DNA of 64,000 bases from Alphaproteobacteria bacterium (GTDB lineage: Bacteria > Pseudomonadota > Alphaproteobacteria > Sphingomonadales > Sphingomonadaceae), in contig JAFANP010000025.1 of assembly GCA_019232625.1 (NCBI GenBank), positions 1-64,000 of the forward strand. The letters are read 5' to 3'. Of this stretch, positions 1-8,029 are shown piece by piece. Position 1 is the stretch's first letter. Every line of letters starts with the position of its first letter. The position numbers and the translations under genes were made by a program. Under the pieces are notes generated by a model that saw only the letters and a list, made by a program, of their open reading frames with translations, was not told the DNA's origin and searched no databases.

Positions 1-696
1 GGTCTCGCGCTGGATGGCGAGGGTGATGGTGAAGAACTGGAACTCGGCGGTGCCGAGCCGATCCGCCGTCTCCTGAAGCGCGGCATCCATCGTCCGCCCG
101 ATCTTCATCTTGTCGGACACATTGCGGAACTCGACGGCCACGGGTCCGGGAATCTCGTCGGCCACGACCGCCATCGTCTCGGTGATCGGCAGGCCCGAGC
201 GCAGGCCGCGCACCATCAGCTCGAGCGCGTCGGGGAAGCGGGTGGTGAACTTCGCCACGCGGCGCTTGATCAGCTTGCCGACGAACCAGTGCGGAAGGCC
301 GATGCCGGCGAAGAGGCCGACGAAGACGGACAAGAGCAGCGGCATGCCGCGCAGCATCAGGAGCAAGGCGACGACGACGATGATTCCGAGGCAGCCGGCG
401 GCATATTGGCCGAGCGACCAGCTCTTGCCGGTCTGAACCAGGCGCTTGCGGAGCAAGGCGGGCTTGGGGAGGAAGCGCTGCGCCAGCCCGTCCATCTTGG
501 TCTGGGTGCGGCTCTGCAGGATGCGCTTCAGCTGGGCCTGGGCCGCCACCTCGGTGGACTTGCTGTGGCGCTCGCGAACGCTCTCGAGGCGCCGGCTCTG
601 CGCCTTGCCCATGGAGGGCCCGGTGAAGGCCGCGCCCGCCAGGACCAGCGTCCCGAGCAGTCCGGCCATCAGCAAAAGCGTCGAAAAATCGAGCAC
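1..696 (-). CDS. tadB: Tad/Flp pilus assembly inner-membrane protein TadB (partial)
   Basis: The gene starts at a GTG at 696 and runs off the left edge, leaving the first 232 residues. TadB is the GspF-like inner-membrane platform protein of the Tad pilus machine. Visible are a hydrophobic segment at residues 5-24, a basic amphipathic linker, a hydrophobic pair at about 97-138, and the start of the cytoplasmic GspF helical domain (RFPDALELMVRGLRSGLP at about 153-170). It lies 48 bp downstream of cpaE on the same strand. In most Tad loci the ATPase gene cpaF lies between these two; here it does not. The family call is firm; the end cannot be seen. Confidence 0.9.
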   Translation of the reverse strand, partial: MLDFSTLLLMAGLLGTLVLAGAAFTGPSMGKAQSRRLESVRERHSKSTEVAAQAQLKRILQSRTQTKMDGLAQRFLPKPALLRKRLVQTGKSWSLGQYAAGCLGIIVVVALLLMLRGMPLLLSVFVGLFAGIGLPHWFVGKLIKRRVAKFTTRFPDALELMVRGLRSGLPITETMAVVADEIPGPVAVEFRNVSDKMKIGRTMDAALQETADRLGTAEFQFFTITLAIQRET

Positions 697-744
697 GATC
701 CTACCCCATATACTCTGGCGGGCCCGCGGCGCGGGCCCGGCCGC

Positions 745-2031
745 TCACGCTTTCGCCTTGGTCAGCCTGGGCCCTTTGGCGAGAAGGGTCTTGAGGTTGA
801 GCTTGGCCATCAACGAGACGCTGGAATCGGCCTCCTCGTCGTCGGCCTCGCCCTCCGCCGCGACCGCGGCCGTCGTCATCTGCGCGAGCTGCGCGAGCGG
901 CTGCGAGAGGCGGGCGGCGGAAGCCGCCTTGGCGAGCGGCTGACCGAGCTTGGCGGCCTGCGCCGCGGCCTTGACGTCCAGCGGCACGACGAGGTCGACC
1001 TTGCGCTCGATCGAGGATTCGAAATCCTTGCGGGTGATCTCGTGGACCCCCGAGCCGATCTTGTTGGCGACGACGATGACTCGCGCCTGAGGCGCGTTCG
1101 CCTTGAGCCAGCTGAGGATCCGGATCGCGTCGCGGGTGGCGGCCAGCGTGAACTCGACGACGACGACCGCGACATGGACGTCGTGGACGAGGTGCGGGTG
1201 CTGGACCAGCATGTGGCGCGGCAGGTCGAGAACCGTGCTCTCGAAGGCGTTCCGGAGCTCCTCCTGGAGCTGGTAGAAGGCCGATCCGTCGTTGAGGAAG
1301 GGCTGGCTGATCGGCGCCTCCGCCGACAGGACGGCGAGCTTCTCGGTGGCGCGGACCATGGCCCGCTCGATGAAGAGGCCGTCGATCCGGCTCGGATTCT
1401 CGATGGCGTCGGTGAGACCGCGGCCGGGCTCGAGGTCGAGCGACAGCGCGCCGGTGCCGAAATGCACGTCGAGATCGAGCAGGCCGGTCGACCGGCCGGC
1501 CTTGTCGCCGAGCAGCCAGGCGAGCGAGCTCGCGATCGTCGAGGCGCCGACGCCGCCGCGGACGCCGAGCACGGCGGCGACGACGTGCGGCTTGTCGTTA
1601 TTGGCCTCGTTCTGCCGGGGGCCGGAAATGGTCAGCTGGGCGTGCACGAAGCTGTCGCGCAGCTGGTCGGCGGTGAACGGCTTCAGCAGATAATCCTGCA
1701 GCCCCGAGGCGATCAGGTCGCGGTAGAGCCGGACGTCGTTCACCTGGCCGGCGGCGATCACCACCGTCCCCGGCTCGCACACCTCGGCGAGCGCGTTGAT
1801 GTCGTTGAGCGGGTCGCCGGACTCGGAGAGGTCGACGAACAGGATGGCGGGGCTGGTCGAGACGGACAGCGTCTGGACCGCGTTGCGCAGGCCGCCCTTG
1901 TTCACCTTCTCCGGCGCCCAGCCATGCTCGACGGCGATCGGCCGGAGGATCTCGGCCGTCGCGTCGTCGCAGACGAAGGCGCAGAAGGGATCGCGAAGCG
2001 CGGCGGCGCGTGCGTTGAAAGGCGCGTTCAT
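745..2031 (-). CDS. cpaE: Tad pilus localisation ATPase-like protein CpaE/TadZ
   Basis: This 428-residue protein is a MinD/ParA-like localisation factor for the Tad pilus machine, acting at the cytoplasmic face of the membrane. Residues ~15-135 form a receiver-like domain, with D67 at the end of strand 3 and a conserved LKP at 116-118. A P-loop ATPase domain follows, with a deviant Walker A (GVRGGVGAST, about 156-165). The order receiver-ATPase is the CpaE/TadZ architecture. The gene starts 3 bp after the stop of cpaD, so it is in the same operon. The C-terminal ~30 residues are acidic then basic and look unstructured. Confidence 0.92.
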   Translation of the reverse strand: MNAPFNARAAALRDPFCAFVCDDATAEILRPIAVEHGWAPEKVNKGGLRNAVQTLSVSTSPAILFVDLSESGDPLNDINALAEVCEPGTVVIAAGQVNDVRLYRDLIASGLQDYLLKPFTADQLRDSFVHAQLTISGPRQNEANNDKPHVVAAVLGVRGGVGASTIASSLAWLLGDKAGRSTGLLDLDVHFGTGALSLDLEPGRGLTDAIENPSRIDGLFIERAMVRATEKLAVLSAEAPISQPFLNDGSAFYQLQEELRNAFESTVLDLPRHMLVQHPHLVHDVHVAVVVVEFTLAATRDAIRILSWLKANAPQARVIVVANKIGSGVHEITRKDFESSIERKVDLVVPLDVKAAAQAAKLGQPLAKAASAARLSQPLAQLAQMTTAAVAAEGEADDEEADSSVSLMAKLNLKTLLAKGPRLTKAKA

Positions 2032-2034
2032 CGA

Positions 2035-2676
2035 TCAGTGTCCCCCGGCAGAGGTTTGCGTGAGGCCCTTGGATCCGCTGGGCGGCGTCTCGCGATAGAC
2101 CTTGATCGCCTTGGTGGCGGCGTTGGAGTCGACGCTGAGGCTGCCGGCCTGGCCGAGGACCAGGTCCGAAGGATCGGCGATCATTGCCGCGAGGTTCGAG
2201 TTGGTGGCGCAGCCGTAATTCGCCGAGGTGGTGTTGACCGAGGCGCCGCGCCAGTTCGGGCAGCCGGGCACGCTGGCCGTGCTGCGGCTGACGATGACGC
2301 GAACGGAGCGCGGGTCGACCGGGCCGACCGTCACCGGCACGCCGTCGCTGACCAGCAGCCCGAACTCGCCGGCCACGCGGGCGACGTCGGCGGTGCCTCC
2401 GCCCGGACCGTAGGGCTCGTCGACGAAGATGCGGTCGCCGTAGCCGAGGTCGAGCGAGGCGAACCAGGCCCGGAGCCGGCCCCGCTCGAGCACGGAAAGA
2501 TTGCCCGACGCGGCGCTGAGATCGAGCACGAAGTCGGTGCGCTGCACGACCGGCTGGTTGATCGAGTAGAGGCTGCGATTCTCGCCCCTCGGGTCCCGGG
2601 CCTGGGCCGGCGCGGCGGCGACCGTGGCCACCATCCCGGCGGCGATCAGGGCGGCCATCGAACGAGTGCGTACCAT
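2035..2676 (-). CDS. cpaD: Tad pilus assembly protein CpaD
   Basis: This 213-residue exported protein matches CpaD, a periplasmic/outer-membrane accessory of the Tad secretin. The chosen ATG at 2676 is preceded by AAAGGA about 10 nt upstream and gives a clean signal peptide with an AQA cleavage site. A GTG at 2709 would overlap the cpaC stop and add 11 polar residues. The body has the family's two-Cys C-terminal part (PGCPNWRG and YGCATNSNLAAMI). Unlike many CpaD proteins, no lipobox cysteine follows the signal peptide. It lies between the secretin and cpaE, as expected. Confidence 0.88.
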   Translation of the reverse strand: MVRTRSMAALIAAGMVATVAAAPAQARDPRGENRSLYSINQPVVQRTDFVLDLSAASGNLSVLERGRLRAWFASLDLGYGDRIFVDEPYGPGGGTADVARVAGEFGLLVSDGVPVTVGPVDPRSVRVIVSRSTASVPGCPNWRGASVNTTSANYGCATNSNLAAMIADPSDLVLGQAGSLSVDSNAATKAIKVYRETPPSGSKGLTQTSAGGH

Positions 2677-2705
2677 GGGGATGCTGTCCTTTCGACGGGT
2701 CGCGT

Positions 2706-4277
2706 TCACTGGAAGGAGAAGCCGGGGGCGGCCGAGGCGCTTTCGGGCTTCGTCGCCGCGGTCTGCGGGTTGCGGACCGCGGCCGGGAGCGGCGCCGGCG
2801 GGTCGGCGCGTCCGATGCCCGGCGCGGCATTGCGCGGCGGAGCGACGGTCGGGCCGGGGCGGCGGGCGCCGGTGACCCCGCGCTCGTCCTGGTCGAGCAG
2901 CACCTGCCGGCCGGGGCTGGTGGTGCGATAGCCGTCCGTCGGGAGGGCGATCTGCGAGGCGTTGACCGGCCGCACCAGATAGGGCGTCACGACGATGACG
3001 AGCTCGGTCTCGTTGCGGCGGAAGCTCTTGGAGCGGAACAGCGCGCCGAGGATGGGCAGGTTGCCGAGGAACGGCGTCCGCTCGACCGAGTTGTTGCCGC
3101 CGTTCTGGAGCAGGCCGCCGATCGCGAAGCTCTGGCCGGAGCCCAGCTCGACGGTCGTCTCGGCCCGCCGGGTCGTGAGCGCCGGAACCTCGAGATTGTT
3201 GATCTTGATCGCGCCCTGCGAGGTGAGCTGCGACACTTCGGGACGGACCCGCATCGAGATCCGGCCGCCTTCCAGCACGGTGGGCGTGAAGGCGAGGCTG
3301 ACGCCGTAGGACTTGTACTCGACCGACGTGCCGTTGTTGCTCGACGTGACGATCGGGAACTCGCCGCCCGCGAGGAAGCTGGCGGTCTCGCCGGAAAGGG
3401 CGGTGAGGTTCGGCTCGGCGAGGGTCGTGACCAGGCCCTGGTTCTCGGCGAGATCCAGGGAGGAGAGGAGGTCGAGGCCGAGCAGATGGCCCGCGGCGCC
3501 GATGCTGGAGCCGGTCGACGGAGCGTTGAACGTATAGTCGGTGCCCACCACCAGCGGATTGCCGACCGGGTCGGTGAGGGTGGGGCTGACGATGTCCTTG
3601 ATGGTGCCCGCGTTGCGTCCGCGCACCAGGCTGAACAGGAAGCCGCCGCTATGGTCGCGGCTGAGCAGGTTGAAGCCGATGTCTCGGGCGATCGAGCGGT
3701 TCACCTCGGCGATCTTCACCTGCAGCATGACCTGGAGCGGCGTCGCCGTCTTCAAGCGGCTGATCACCTGGGTGGTCGTGCCGACATAGGTCTGGACGAT
3801 GCGGGTCGCCTCCTCGACGTCGGCCGGCGCGGCGACCGTGCCGGTGAGCAGGACCATGCCGTTGATCGGCCGCGCCTGGATCTGGGCCTCGGGCATGGCG
3901 ACGCGGAGCAGCTCGTCGAGCGATCCGAGATTGGTTCCGACCCTGACGTTCGCCGACCAGATGGTCCGCCCGGCCTTGTCGGTGGCGAAGACCGTCGTCT
4001 CACCCGGCGTCTTGCCGAAGACGTAGATCTGGTTGGCGGAGCGCACCTGGACGTCGGCGATGGCGTCGTTGGCGACGAAGAGGTCGCTCATCGGCGCGTC
4101 GAGCCGGACCATGCGGCCGGTGCCGACCGAGAGCGTCATGTCGTTCGACGGACGGACCGGCGCGGGCTGGGCGAGGGCAGGGGCCGGGGCGACGGCGAGC
4201 GGGGTCACGGTGGCGCCGATCAGGGCGGCGATCACGGTGGCCAGCGACGCCTGGCGCGGCTTGTACAGCTTCTTCAT
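2706..4277 (-). CDS. cpaC: Tad pilus secretin CpaC/RcpA
   Basis: This 523-residue protein is the outer-membrane secretin through which the Flp pilus exits. An N-terminal signal peptide (residues ~1-36) is followed by the secretin N-terminal pilus domain (MTLSVGTGRMVRLDAPMSD onward), a BON-like/short secretin repeat region, and the secretin core at ~200-440 with the family signature around VPALTTRRAETTVELGSGQS and ELVIVVTPYLVRP. The C-terminal ~70 residues are Pro/Ala-rich. The start lies just downstream of the cpaB stop, so the genes are probably co-transcribed. Length is typical. Confidence 0.94.
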   Translation of the reverse strand: MKKLYKPRQASLATVIAALIGATVTPLAVAPAPALAQPAPVRPSNDMTLSVGTGRMVRLDAPMSDLFVANDAIADVQVRSANQIYVFGKTPGETTVFATDKAGRTIWSANVRVGTNLGSLDELLRVAMPEAQIQARPINGMVLLTGTVAAPADVEEATRIVQTYVGTTTQVISRLKTATPLQVMLQVKIAEVNRSIARDIGFNLLSRDHSGGFLFSLVRGRNAGTIKDIVSPTLTDPVGNPLVVGTDYTFNAPSTGSSIGAAGHLLGLDLLSSLDLAENQGLVTTLAEPNLTALSGETASFLAGGEFPIVTSSNNGTSVEYKSYGVSLAFTPTVLEGGRISMRVRPEVSQLTSQGAIKINNLEVPALTTRRAETTVELGSGQSFAIGGLLQNGGNNSVERTPFLGNLPILGALFRSKSFRRNETELVIVVTPYLVRPVNASQIALPTDGYRTTSPGRQVLLDQDERGVTGARRPGPTVAPPRNAAPGIGRADPPAPLPAAVRNPQTAATKPESASAAPGFSFQ

Positions 4278-4278
4278 C

Positions 4279-5301
4279 TTACTTGGCTCCCACCGGAACG
4301 ACGGTGATAGAATTGCCGCGGGCGACGCGAACGCTGGGGCCGACCGGCGCGGCCGGCTGTGCCTCCCCCACCGCCTGCGGAGCGGAGGGAACGCTTTCCC
4401 TCGGCGCGGGCCTGGCGACCGGCACGGTGCTGCGCTGGAAGCGGGAGACGTCGGCGCCGACCGTGTAGGTGCTGGCGGTGTCGATCGGCTTGTTGGCGAT
4501 GGCGATGAGCATCTGGCGCTCGGCCTTGGGGTTGCCGTCGTTCGGAACCGTGACGGCGCCCGAGGCTATCGCCCGCTCCAGCTCGGCGGAATTGTCCGCG
4601 ATGGAGCGAAGCGAGAGGGAGAGCTGGCCGATCGTCTGGGCGACGGCGATCTTCTCCGCGATCTTGGGAGTGGCCTCGAGCGTGACGGAGGAGAAGCGCT
4701 CGACCACCGGCTTGCCGTCCTCGCCCTTGGCGTCCATCCGCTGGTCGGTGGCGAGCACGCGGATGTTGCGGATGATCGTCTCGGACGCCTTGAGCGACGG
4801 GCCGTCGCCGTTGCTGACCTCCTGGGTCAGCACCATGTCGACCCGGTCGCCCGGGAAGACGAAGCCGGCGACGCTGCTGGTCGGCGACACCGCGACCGTG
4901 ATGGCGCGCATGCCCGGCCCGAGCGCCGCGGCGAGGAAGCCGCGCTCGCCCGGCTTGATCAGGGCGCCCTGGGTGAGCGGCTGGCCGGCGGTGATCTCGT
5001 TGCGCACGACGGTGCCGATCAGCTCCGCCGGGTTGACGCCCGGCTTGCCCTTGATGAAGTAAGCGGGCTGGACGAGGCCTTCGGGCCAGCGCTGGAAGCG
5101 CAGCGCCTCGGCGTCGATGATCGTGCCGACCGGCAGCGAGCGCGTCGCGACGAGGACCTCGGGGCCTTCGAGCGGCGTCGCCATCGGAGCGGCGCTGGCC
5201 GCGGGCGCGGCGGCCCCGCTGAACATGTTCTTCGCGGTGATCGCGGTCACGGCCGCGACGACGAGCGCGCCGATCAGCAGCAAGAGCTTTTTCACATCCA
5301 T
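4279..5301 (-). CDS. cpaB: Tad pilus assembly protein CpaB/RcpC
   Basis: This 340-residue protein has a single N-terminal membrane anchor (residues ~4-21). A SAF domain follows at ~48-112 (LPVGTIIDAEALRFQRW, then the NEITAGQPLTQGAL loop), then the RcpC-type domain at ~125-250 (GMRAITVAVSPTSSVAGFV, PGDRVDMVLTQ). CpaB/RcpC proteins are periplasmic partners of the CpaC secretin, and the adjacent cpaC gene supports that. The C-terminal tail is Pro/Ala-rich. The gene starts 49 bp after cpaA. Confidence 0.93.
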   Translation of the reverse strand: MDVKKLLLLIGALVVAAVTAITAKNMFSGAAAPAASAAPMATPLEGPEVLVATRSLPVGTIIDAEALRFQRWPEGLVQPAYFIKGKPGVNPAELIGTVVRNEITAGQPLTQGALIKPGERGFLAAALGPGMRAITVAVSPTSSVAGFVFPGDRVDMVLTQEVSNGDGPSLKASETIIRNIRVLATDQRMDAKGEDGKPVVERFSSVTLEATPKIAEKIAVAQTIGQLSLSLRSIADNSAELERAIASGAVTVPNDGNPKAERQMLIAIANKPIDTASTYTVGADVSRFQRSTVPVARPAPRESVPSAPQAVGEAQPAAPVGPSVRVARGNSITVVPVGAK

Positions 5302-5350
5302 GACGCCGTTCGCCTCCTCAGGCCAGCTCTTCGAAAAGCAGGCTCACACA

Positions 5351-5821
5351 TCAGACAAATTGGTTAAGAATCCGTTCGCCAATCAGCCACAAACCGGCGA
5401 ATGAGATGGCGATACCGTAGGGAATTTCCGGCCGGCCGGCGGCCTTGGCGACGCGATGGGGAATCGCCACCGCCAGCGTCAGGACGCCGCCCGCGAGCGA
5501 CATGATGACCAGCAGCTGGAGGAGGGCGCCGATCGGCAGCCACAGCGCGAGCGCGGCGAGCATCTTGACGTCGCCGCCGCCCATCATGCCGAAGTGGAAG
5601 GCGAGGCCGAACAGCAGCAGCACGGCCGCCGCCACGCCGACCTGGATCGCGACGTCCGGCCAGAGCGCCAGTCCGCTCGCATACCAGAAGGGCAGCGCGA
5701 GGGCGGCGATGGCGAGATTGAGCCAGTTGGGAATGGTGCGGCTGCGCCAGTCGAGGACGGCGGCGACGCCGAGCAGGCCCGCGAGCAAAGCTATCAGCAG
5801 CCAGGAAAGTCCCCCGTTCAT
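5351..5821 (-). CDS. cpaA: Type IV prepilin peptidase CpaA (A24 family)
   Basis: This 156-residue multi-spanning membrane protein is the prepilin peptidase of the Tad locus. It has both catalytic aspartates of the A24 family: D in LDWRSRTIPNWLN near the first loop, and D in the FGMMGGGDVK motif. It is the short form lacking the N-terminal methylase domain, as usual for Tad systems. The ATG at 5821 places the first membrane helix at the N-terminus; an open frame continues upstream to 6088 but is opposite the next gene and has no such character. It is the first gene of the operon, 49 bp from the divergent hydrolase. Confidence 0.92.
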   Translation of the reverse strand: MNGGLSWLLIALLAGLLGVAAVLDWRSRTIPNWLNLAIAALALPFWYASGLALWPDVAIQVGVAAAVLLLFGLAFHFGMMGGGDVKMLAALALWLPIGALLQLLVIMSLAGGVLTLAVAIPHRVAKAAGRPEIPYGIAISFAGLWLIGERILNQFV

Positions 5822-5870
5822 GGTCAACGCTCTAGACGGAGGAGCTTTCGAAACCGTAACCGCCCCAACG

Positions 5871-6812
5871 ATGCCCGGCAAAGCCTTAGATCGACGCCGA
5901 ATTCCCGCCGAGGCGCGGCTTTCCGCCTGGACCGCGCCGGACGGCTGGTCCTGCCGCCGGCTCGACTGGGCGCAGCCGGCCGGCGCCCCGGCCCGCGGCG
6001 CCCTGCTCTTCGCCGGCGGCCGCGGCGACTTCATCGAGAAATATCTCGAAGCCCAACGCCATTGGTTCGACCGCGGCTGGACCGTCACCGCCTTCGACTG
6101 GCGCGGGCAGGGCGGCTCGCGGGGCGCGGGCGAAAGCGGCCAGGCCGACAGCTTCGACCCGCTCGTCGCCGACCTCGCCGCCTTGATCCGCGACTGGGCG
6201 GGGGCGACGCCGGGGCCTCATGTCGCCGTCGGCCACTCCATGGGCGGCCATCTGCTGCTGCGGACGCTCGCCGAGCGGCGCCCCGCCCTGGACGCCGCGG
6301 TGCTGGTGGCGCCGATGCTGATGATCAACAGCGCCCCGCTTCCGCCGCTCGCCGCCGCCTGGACGGCATCGCTCATGGCGAGGTTGGGCTGGGCGCGGCA
6401 CCCGGCCTGGGCCAATCCCCGCGGCGCCCGCTCGGCCGGTTCCACCCGCCAGACCCGGCTGACCGGCTGTCGGGAGCGCTACGAGGACGAGCTCTGGTGG
6501 TGGGGCAAGGAGCCCGGCTACGATCTCGGCGCGCCGAGCTGGGGCTGGCTGCGCGCCGCCTACGCGTCCTGCCGGCGCCTGACGGCGGCGGCGCTCGCCC
6601 GGGTTTCCCGCCCGGTCCTGCTCGTCGGCAGCGACACGGACCGGCTCGTGACGGCGGCCGCCATCCGTCGCGCCTACGCGCGGCTTCCCGATGCGGAACT
6701 GATGATGTTTCCCTCTGCCGGTCACGAGCTGCTTCGCGAGGCGGATCCCGTCCGGCTCGCCGCCTTCGAGCGGATCGACGCCTTCCTCGACGCACGGGCG
6801 CCGCGCCGGTGA
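5871..6812 (+). CDS. Alpha/beta hydrolase (lysophospholipase / serine aminopeptidase S33-like)
   Basis: This 313-residue cytoplasmic protein has an alpha/beta-hydrolase fold of the monoacylglycerol-lipase/lysophospholipase L2 type. The nucleophile elbow is GHSMGG (S123), the likely acid is D257 in GSDTDRLV and the catalytic histidine is H285 in SAGHE. The strand-turn FDWRGQGGS is the family's oxyanion-region motif. The start is the ATG at 5871; no strong ribosome site is visible, so it is uncertain. Its stop overlaps the start of the following FAD oxidoreductase (GTGA), so the two are translationally coupled. The substrate is unknown. Confidence 0.85.
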   Translation: MPGKALDRRRIPAEARLSAWTAPDGWSCRRLDWAQPAGAPARGALLFAGGRGDFIEKYLEAQRHWFDRGWTVTAFDWRGQGGSRGAGESGQADSFDPLVADLAALIRDWAGATPGPHVAVGHSMGGHLLLRTLAERRPALDAAVLVAPMLMINSAPLPPLAAAWTASLMARLGWARHPAWANPRGARSAGSTRQTRLTGCRERYEDELWWWGKEPGYDLGAPSWGWLRAAYASCRRLTAAALARVSRPVLLVGSDTDRLVTAAAIRRAYARLPDAELMMFPSAGHELLREADPVRLAAFERIDAFLDARAPRR

Positions 6813-7891
6813 GGGCGGACGTCGCCATCGTCGGGGCGGGCATGGCGGGCGCCAGCCTTGCCGCCGAGCTCGCCCCGCACGCCGCGGTGCTGCTGCTCGA
6901 GGCGGAGGACCGCCCGGGCTACCACGCCACGGGGCGCTCGGCCGCCTTCTGGTCCGAGACTTATGGCGGACCCTTCGTCCAGCCGCTGACGACCGCTTCG
7001 GGCGCGTTCCTGCGGGAGCGCGGTTTCCTCGGCCACCGCCAGGGGCTCCATCTGGCCGACGCCGCGGGGCGCGCGGCGCTCGATGCGATGGAGGCGGAAT
7101 TCGGCGGCGCGGTCGAGCTCCGACGCCTCGGGCGGTCCGAGATCGAGAGCCTCGTCCCCGGCCTGCGCCCGGAATGCGACGACGGCCTCCTCGAGCCGAG
7201 CTGCGCCGACATCGACGTCTCCGGCCTTCACGCCTTCTACCTCGCCGCCGCGCGGCGGGCCGGGGCCAGGCTCGAGACCCGCGCGCCCCTCGCCGGCGCC
7301 TCCAGGCACGGCGGACGCTGGACGATCGAGACTCCGGCCGGCCTTTTCGAGGCCGACCTGCTGGTCGACGCGGCCGGGGCCTGGGCCGACGAGGTCGCCC
7401 GAGCCTCCGGCGTCGGGGCGCTCGGAATACGCCCCTACCGCCGCACCCTCGTCCAGCTCCGGGTGTCGCCGCCCGCGCCGGCGGGCATGCCGCTCGTCGT
7501 CGACGCGCTCGGCCGCTTCTACTTCAAACCCGAGGCCGGGGGGCGCCTATGGCTCAGCCCGCACGACGAGACGGCCTGCGAGCCCTGCGACGCGGCGCCG
7601 GACGAGCTGGACGTCGCCACCGCCATCGACCGGCTCGAGCGGACGGTCGACTGGCGCGTCGAGCATGTCGAGCGCCGCTGGGCGGGCCTCAGGAGCTTCG
7701 TGCCCGACCGGCGGCCGGTCTACGGCTTCGATCCGGCCGAGCCCGGCTTCTTCTGGTTCGCCGGGCAGGGCGGCTTCGGGATCCAGACCGCGCCCGCCGC
7801 GGCCCGCCTCGCCGCCGCCCTCATCCTCGCCCGCGACCCGGAGATCGATCCCGCCCCCTACCGCCCCGGACGGCTGAGCGCGAAAGTCTAG
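6809..7891 (+). CDS. FAD-dependent oxidoreductase (DAO/DadA-like)
   Basis: This 360-residue protein begins at a GTG overlapping the hydrolase stop. An N-terminal Rossmann FAD site is plain (VAIVGAGMAGASLAAELA, then the acidic strand end LLLEAEDRPGYHATGRSAA). A second FAD-contact strand DLLVDAAGAWADEVA and the C-terminal GFFWFAGQGGFGIQTAPAAA complete the D-amino-acid/glycine oxidase (DAO) family pattern. It probably oxidises an amine or amino acid; the substrate cannot be read from sequence. The partner hydrolase suggests a small catabolic pair. Confidence 0.88.
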   Translation: MRADVAIVGAGMAGASLAAELAPHAAVLLLEAEDRPGYHATGRSAAFWSETYGGPFVQPLTTASGAFLRERGFLGHRQGLHLADAAGRAALDAMEAEFGGAVELRRLGRSEIESLVPGLRPECDDGLLEPSCADIDVSGLHAFYLAAARRAGARLETRAPLAGASRHGGRWTIETPAGLFEADLLVDAAGAWADEVARASGVGALGIRPYRRTLVQLRVSPPAPAGMPLVVDALGRFYFKPEAGGRLWLSPHDETACEPCDAAPDELDVATAIDRLERTVDWRVEHVERRWAGLRSFVPDRRPVYGFDPAEPGFFWFAGQGGFGIQTAPAAARLAAALILARDPEIDPAPYRPGRLSAKV

Positions 7892-8029
7892 CCGGCAGCC
7901 CGCTTGGGCGCGCGACGGAGCGTCCGAGGAGGTCGATCGAGGCGGCATGCGCACGGAGCCGAGACTCGGTAAGGGTATCGTAGTGTCTCGGCGGTTAAGG
8001 CTGCGCCGGTTCGGCGGGAGGAAAGCGGG

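Noticed and set aside
289-2931. An 880-codon open frame on the plus strand across tadB-cpaC
   Set aside because: Antisense to well-supported Tad genes; the translation is Arg/Gly/Asp-rich shadow sequence typical of GC-rich DNA.
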